A stretch of DNA of 64,000 nucleotides from Candidatus Krumholzibacteriota bacterium (GTDB lineage: Bacteria; Krumholzibacteriota; Krumholzibacteriia; JAJRXK01): NCBI GenBank assembly GCA_029262065.1, contig JAJDAC010000012.1:23563-87562 (forward strand), given 5' to 3'. The position numbers and the translations under genes are program-made. Positions within the stretch are counted from its first letter, which is position 1. Each line of letters opens with the position of its first letter. The notes beneath the pieces were generated by a model. The model ran no database searches, had not been told where the DNA came from, and saw only the letters and a program-made list of their open reading frames with translations. This document shows, one piece after another, positions 63,567-64,000 of the stretch.

Positions 63567-64000
63567 ATGTCCGACACGAGTCTACAGGGAAGGCTATCCG
63601 ACTTTACGCTGGAAGAAATCCTCCAGCTCATGGCCCTGCAACAGAAGACGGGGATGCTGCGTGTCGACGCTTCGTATCCCATGACCCTGTACTTCGAGCA
63701 GGGACTGCTGGTCAGCTACCGGGACCGGCGGCACGCCGGCGCGGATCCACTGGAAACCTTTCTGAAGTCGTACGGCTTCTTCACGTCGGAAAACTGGGAG
63801 CACATCGATTTCGTCCAGCACAATAGCGAGCTGGACCTTACCGAGATCCTCGTGAACGAATCGCTCCTGACCGCCGACGAATTGGGTTGGGTACAGCAGG
63901 AGGCGGCACAGGAGTACATGTACAAGGGCATGCTCCTGCGCGACGGCTACTACCACTTTTCGAGTGGTCGCAACAGCCTGCTCGGCCTGAAGGGTCGCAC
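63567..64000 (+). CDS. DUF4388 (PATAN) domain protein, 3' end beyond window
   Basis: The first 144 codons show the DUF4388 pattern LQGRLSDFTLEEILQLMALQ, KTGMLRVD and LYFEQGLLVSYRD, followed by a helical segment. DUF4388/PATAN proteins occur in signalling and gliding or motility contexts and often carry further response-regulator or TPR domains, which would lie past the right edge. ATG at 63567, two bases after the preceding stop. Confidence 0.85.
   Translation, partial: MSDTSLQGRLSDFTLEEILQLMALQQKTGMLRVDASYPMTLYFEQGLLVSYRDRRHAGADPLETFLKSYGFFTSENWEHIDFVQHNSELDLTEILVNESLLTADELGWVQQEAAQEYMYKGMLLRDGYYHFSSGRNSLLGLKGR

Noticed and set aside
1..64000. Insertion sequences, prophage, integrases, toxin-antitoxin or restriction genes
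   Set aside because: No transposase, integrase, phage structural or defence-gene motifs were seen on either strand.

Overview
The window is 64 kb of dense, GC-rich chromosome from a diderm bacterium that makes its own cell wall. Four things point to a lineage near the FCB superphylum, of the Krumholzibacteriota / Eisenbacteria / Latescibacteria kind: outer-membrane barrels of the PorV type, a TonB-dependent receptor with a carboxypeptidase-like N-terminal domain, a GWxTD-domain protein, and secreted proteins ending in FlgD-like / type-IX-like sorting domains. This placement is inferred from domain content, not from a phylogeny. Seven or eight transcription units start with an almost invariant TTGACA box 17-18 bases from a TATAAT-like box, so the housekeeping promoter looks E. 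coli-like rather than Bacteroidetes-like. No insertion sequence, phage gene, integrase or CRISPR array was seen. Most of the window reads as stable core genome.

Layout. (1) 1-8205, minus: fusA-like EF-G, yebC, ruvC, ruvA, ruvB, queA, tgt, yajC and def (cut by the window edge). Several genes overlap by 1-4 bases, and queA and tgt start with TTG and GTG. (2) 8.3-15.3 kb: single genes in both directions: an outer-membrane barrel, a lysine-rich histone-like repeat protein, a GAF-SpoIIE phosphatase, a LON-N domain protein, a secreted sorting-domain protein, a DUF4287/SRPBCC-like protein and a small zinc-ribbon protein. (3) 15.3-18.2 kb, minus: pgk and tpiA, then secG followed by tRNA-Leu(GAG). (4) 18.2-26.0 kb, minus: radC and the rod-shape cluster mreB-mreC-mreD-mrdA-rodA, running into aroE and a ComF-type gene. 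(5) 26.3-30.5 kb: aspartate kinase (plus), converging on a rhomboid-TPR protease, then an NlpC/P60 hydrolase and an ABC ATPase. (6) 30.5-43.8 kb, minus: an envelope block with a TolC-like protein, the exbB-exbD-exbD-tonB energiser, a GWxTD protein, a 901-residue sorting-domain protein, a PorV-family barrel and a 1003-residue TonB-dependent receptor. (7) 43.8-47.7 kb, minus: a dipeptide/oligopeptide ABC transporter (two permeases, two ATPases) with no binding protein. (8) 47.9-51.2 kb, plus: a 683-residue lipoprotein translationally coupled to a PorV-like barrel. (9) 51.2-61.4 kb, minus: asnS, a 1242-residue TPR protein, uvrA, gcvT, gcvH and a lipoyl/octanoyl transferase. (10) 61.6-64 kb, plus: a membrane TPR/zinc-ribbon protein and a DUF4388 gene cut by the right edge.

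How the parts fit. Region 6 can be read as one outer-membrane uptake and export programme: ExbB/ExbD/TonB energises the receptor, while the PorV-type barrel and sorting-domain proteins suggest a type-IX-like secretion route whose core machinery lies elsewhere. In region 9 the octanoyl/lipoyl transferase sits beside gcvH, its likely substrate. The items most worth a second look are: a perfect palindrome placed exactly midway between two divergent genes and repeated 1.2 kb away; an open frame for a small membrane protein antisense to the phosphatase leader; the 3'-to-3' overlap of aspartate kinase and rhomboid; the octad-repeat histone-like gene; and the lipoprotein-barrel pair, whose lipoprotein matches no family I know.
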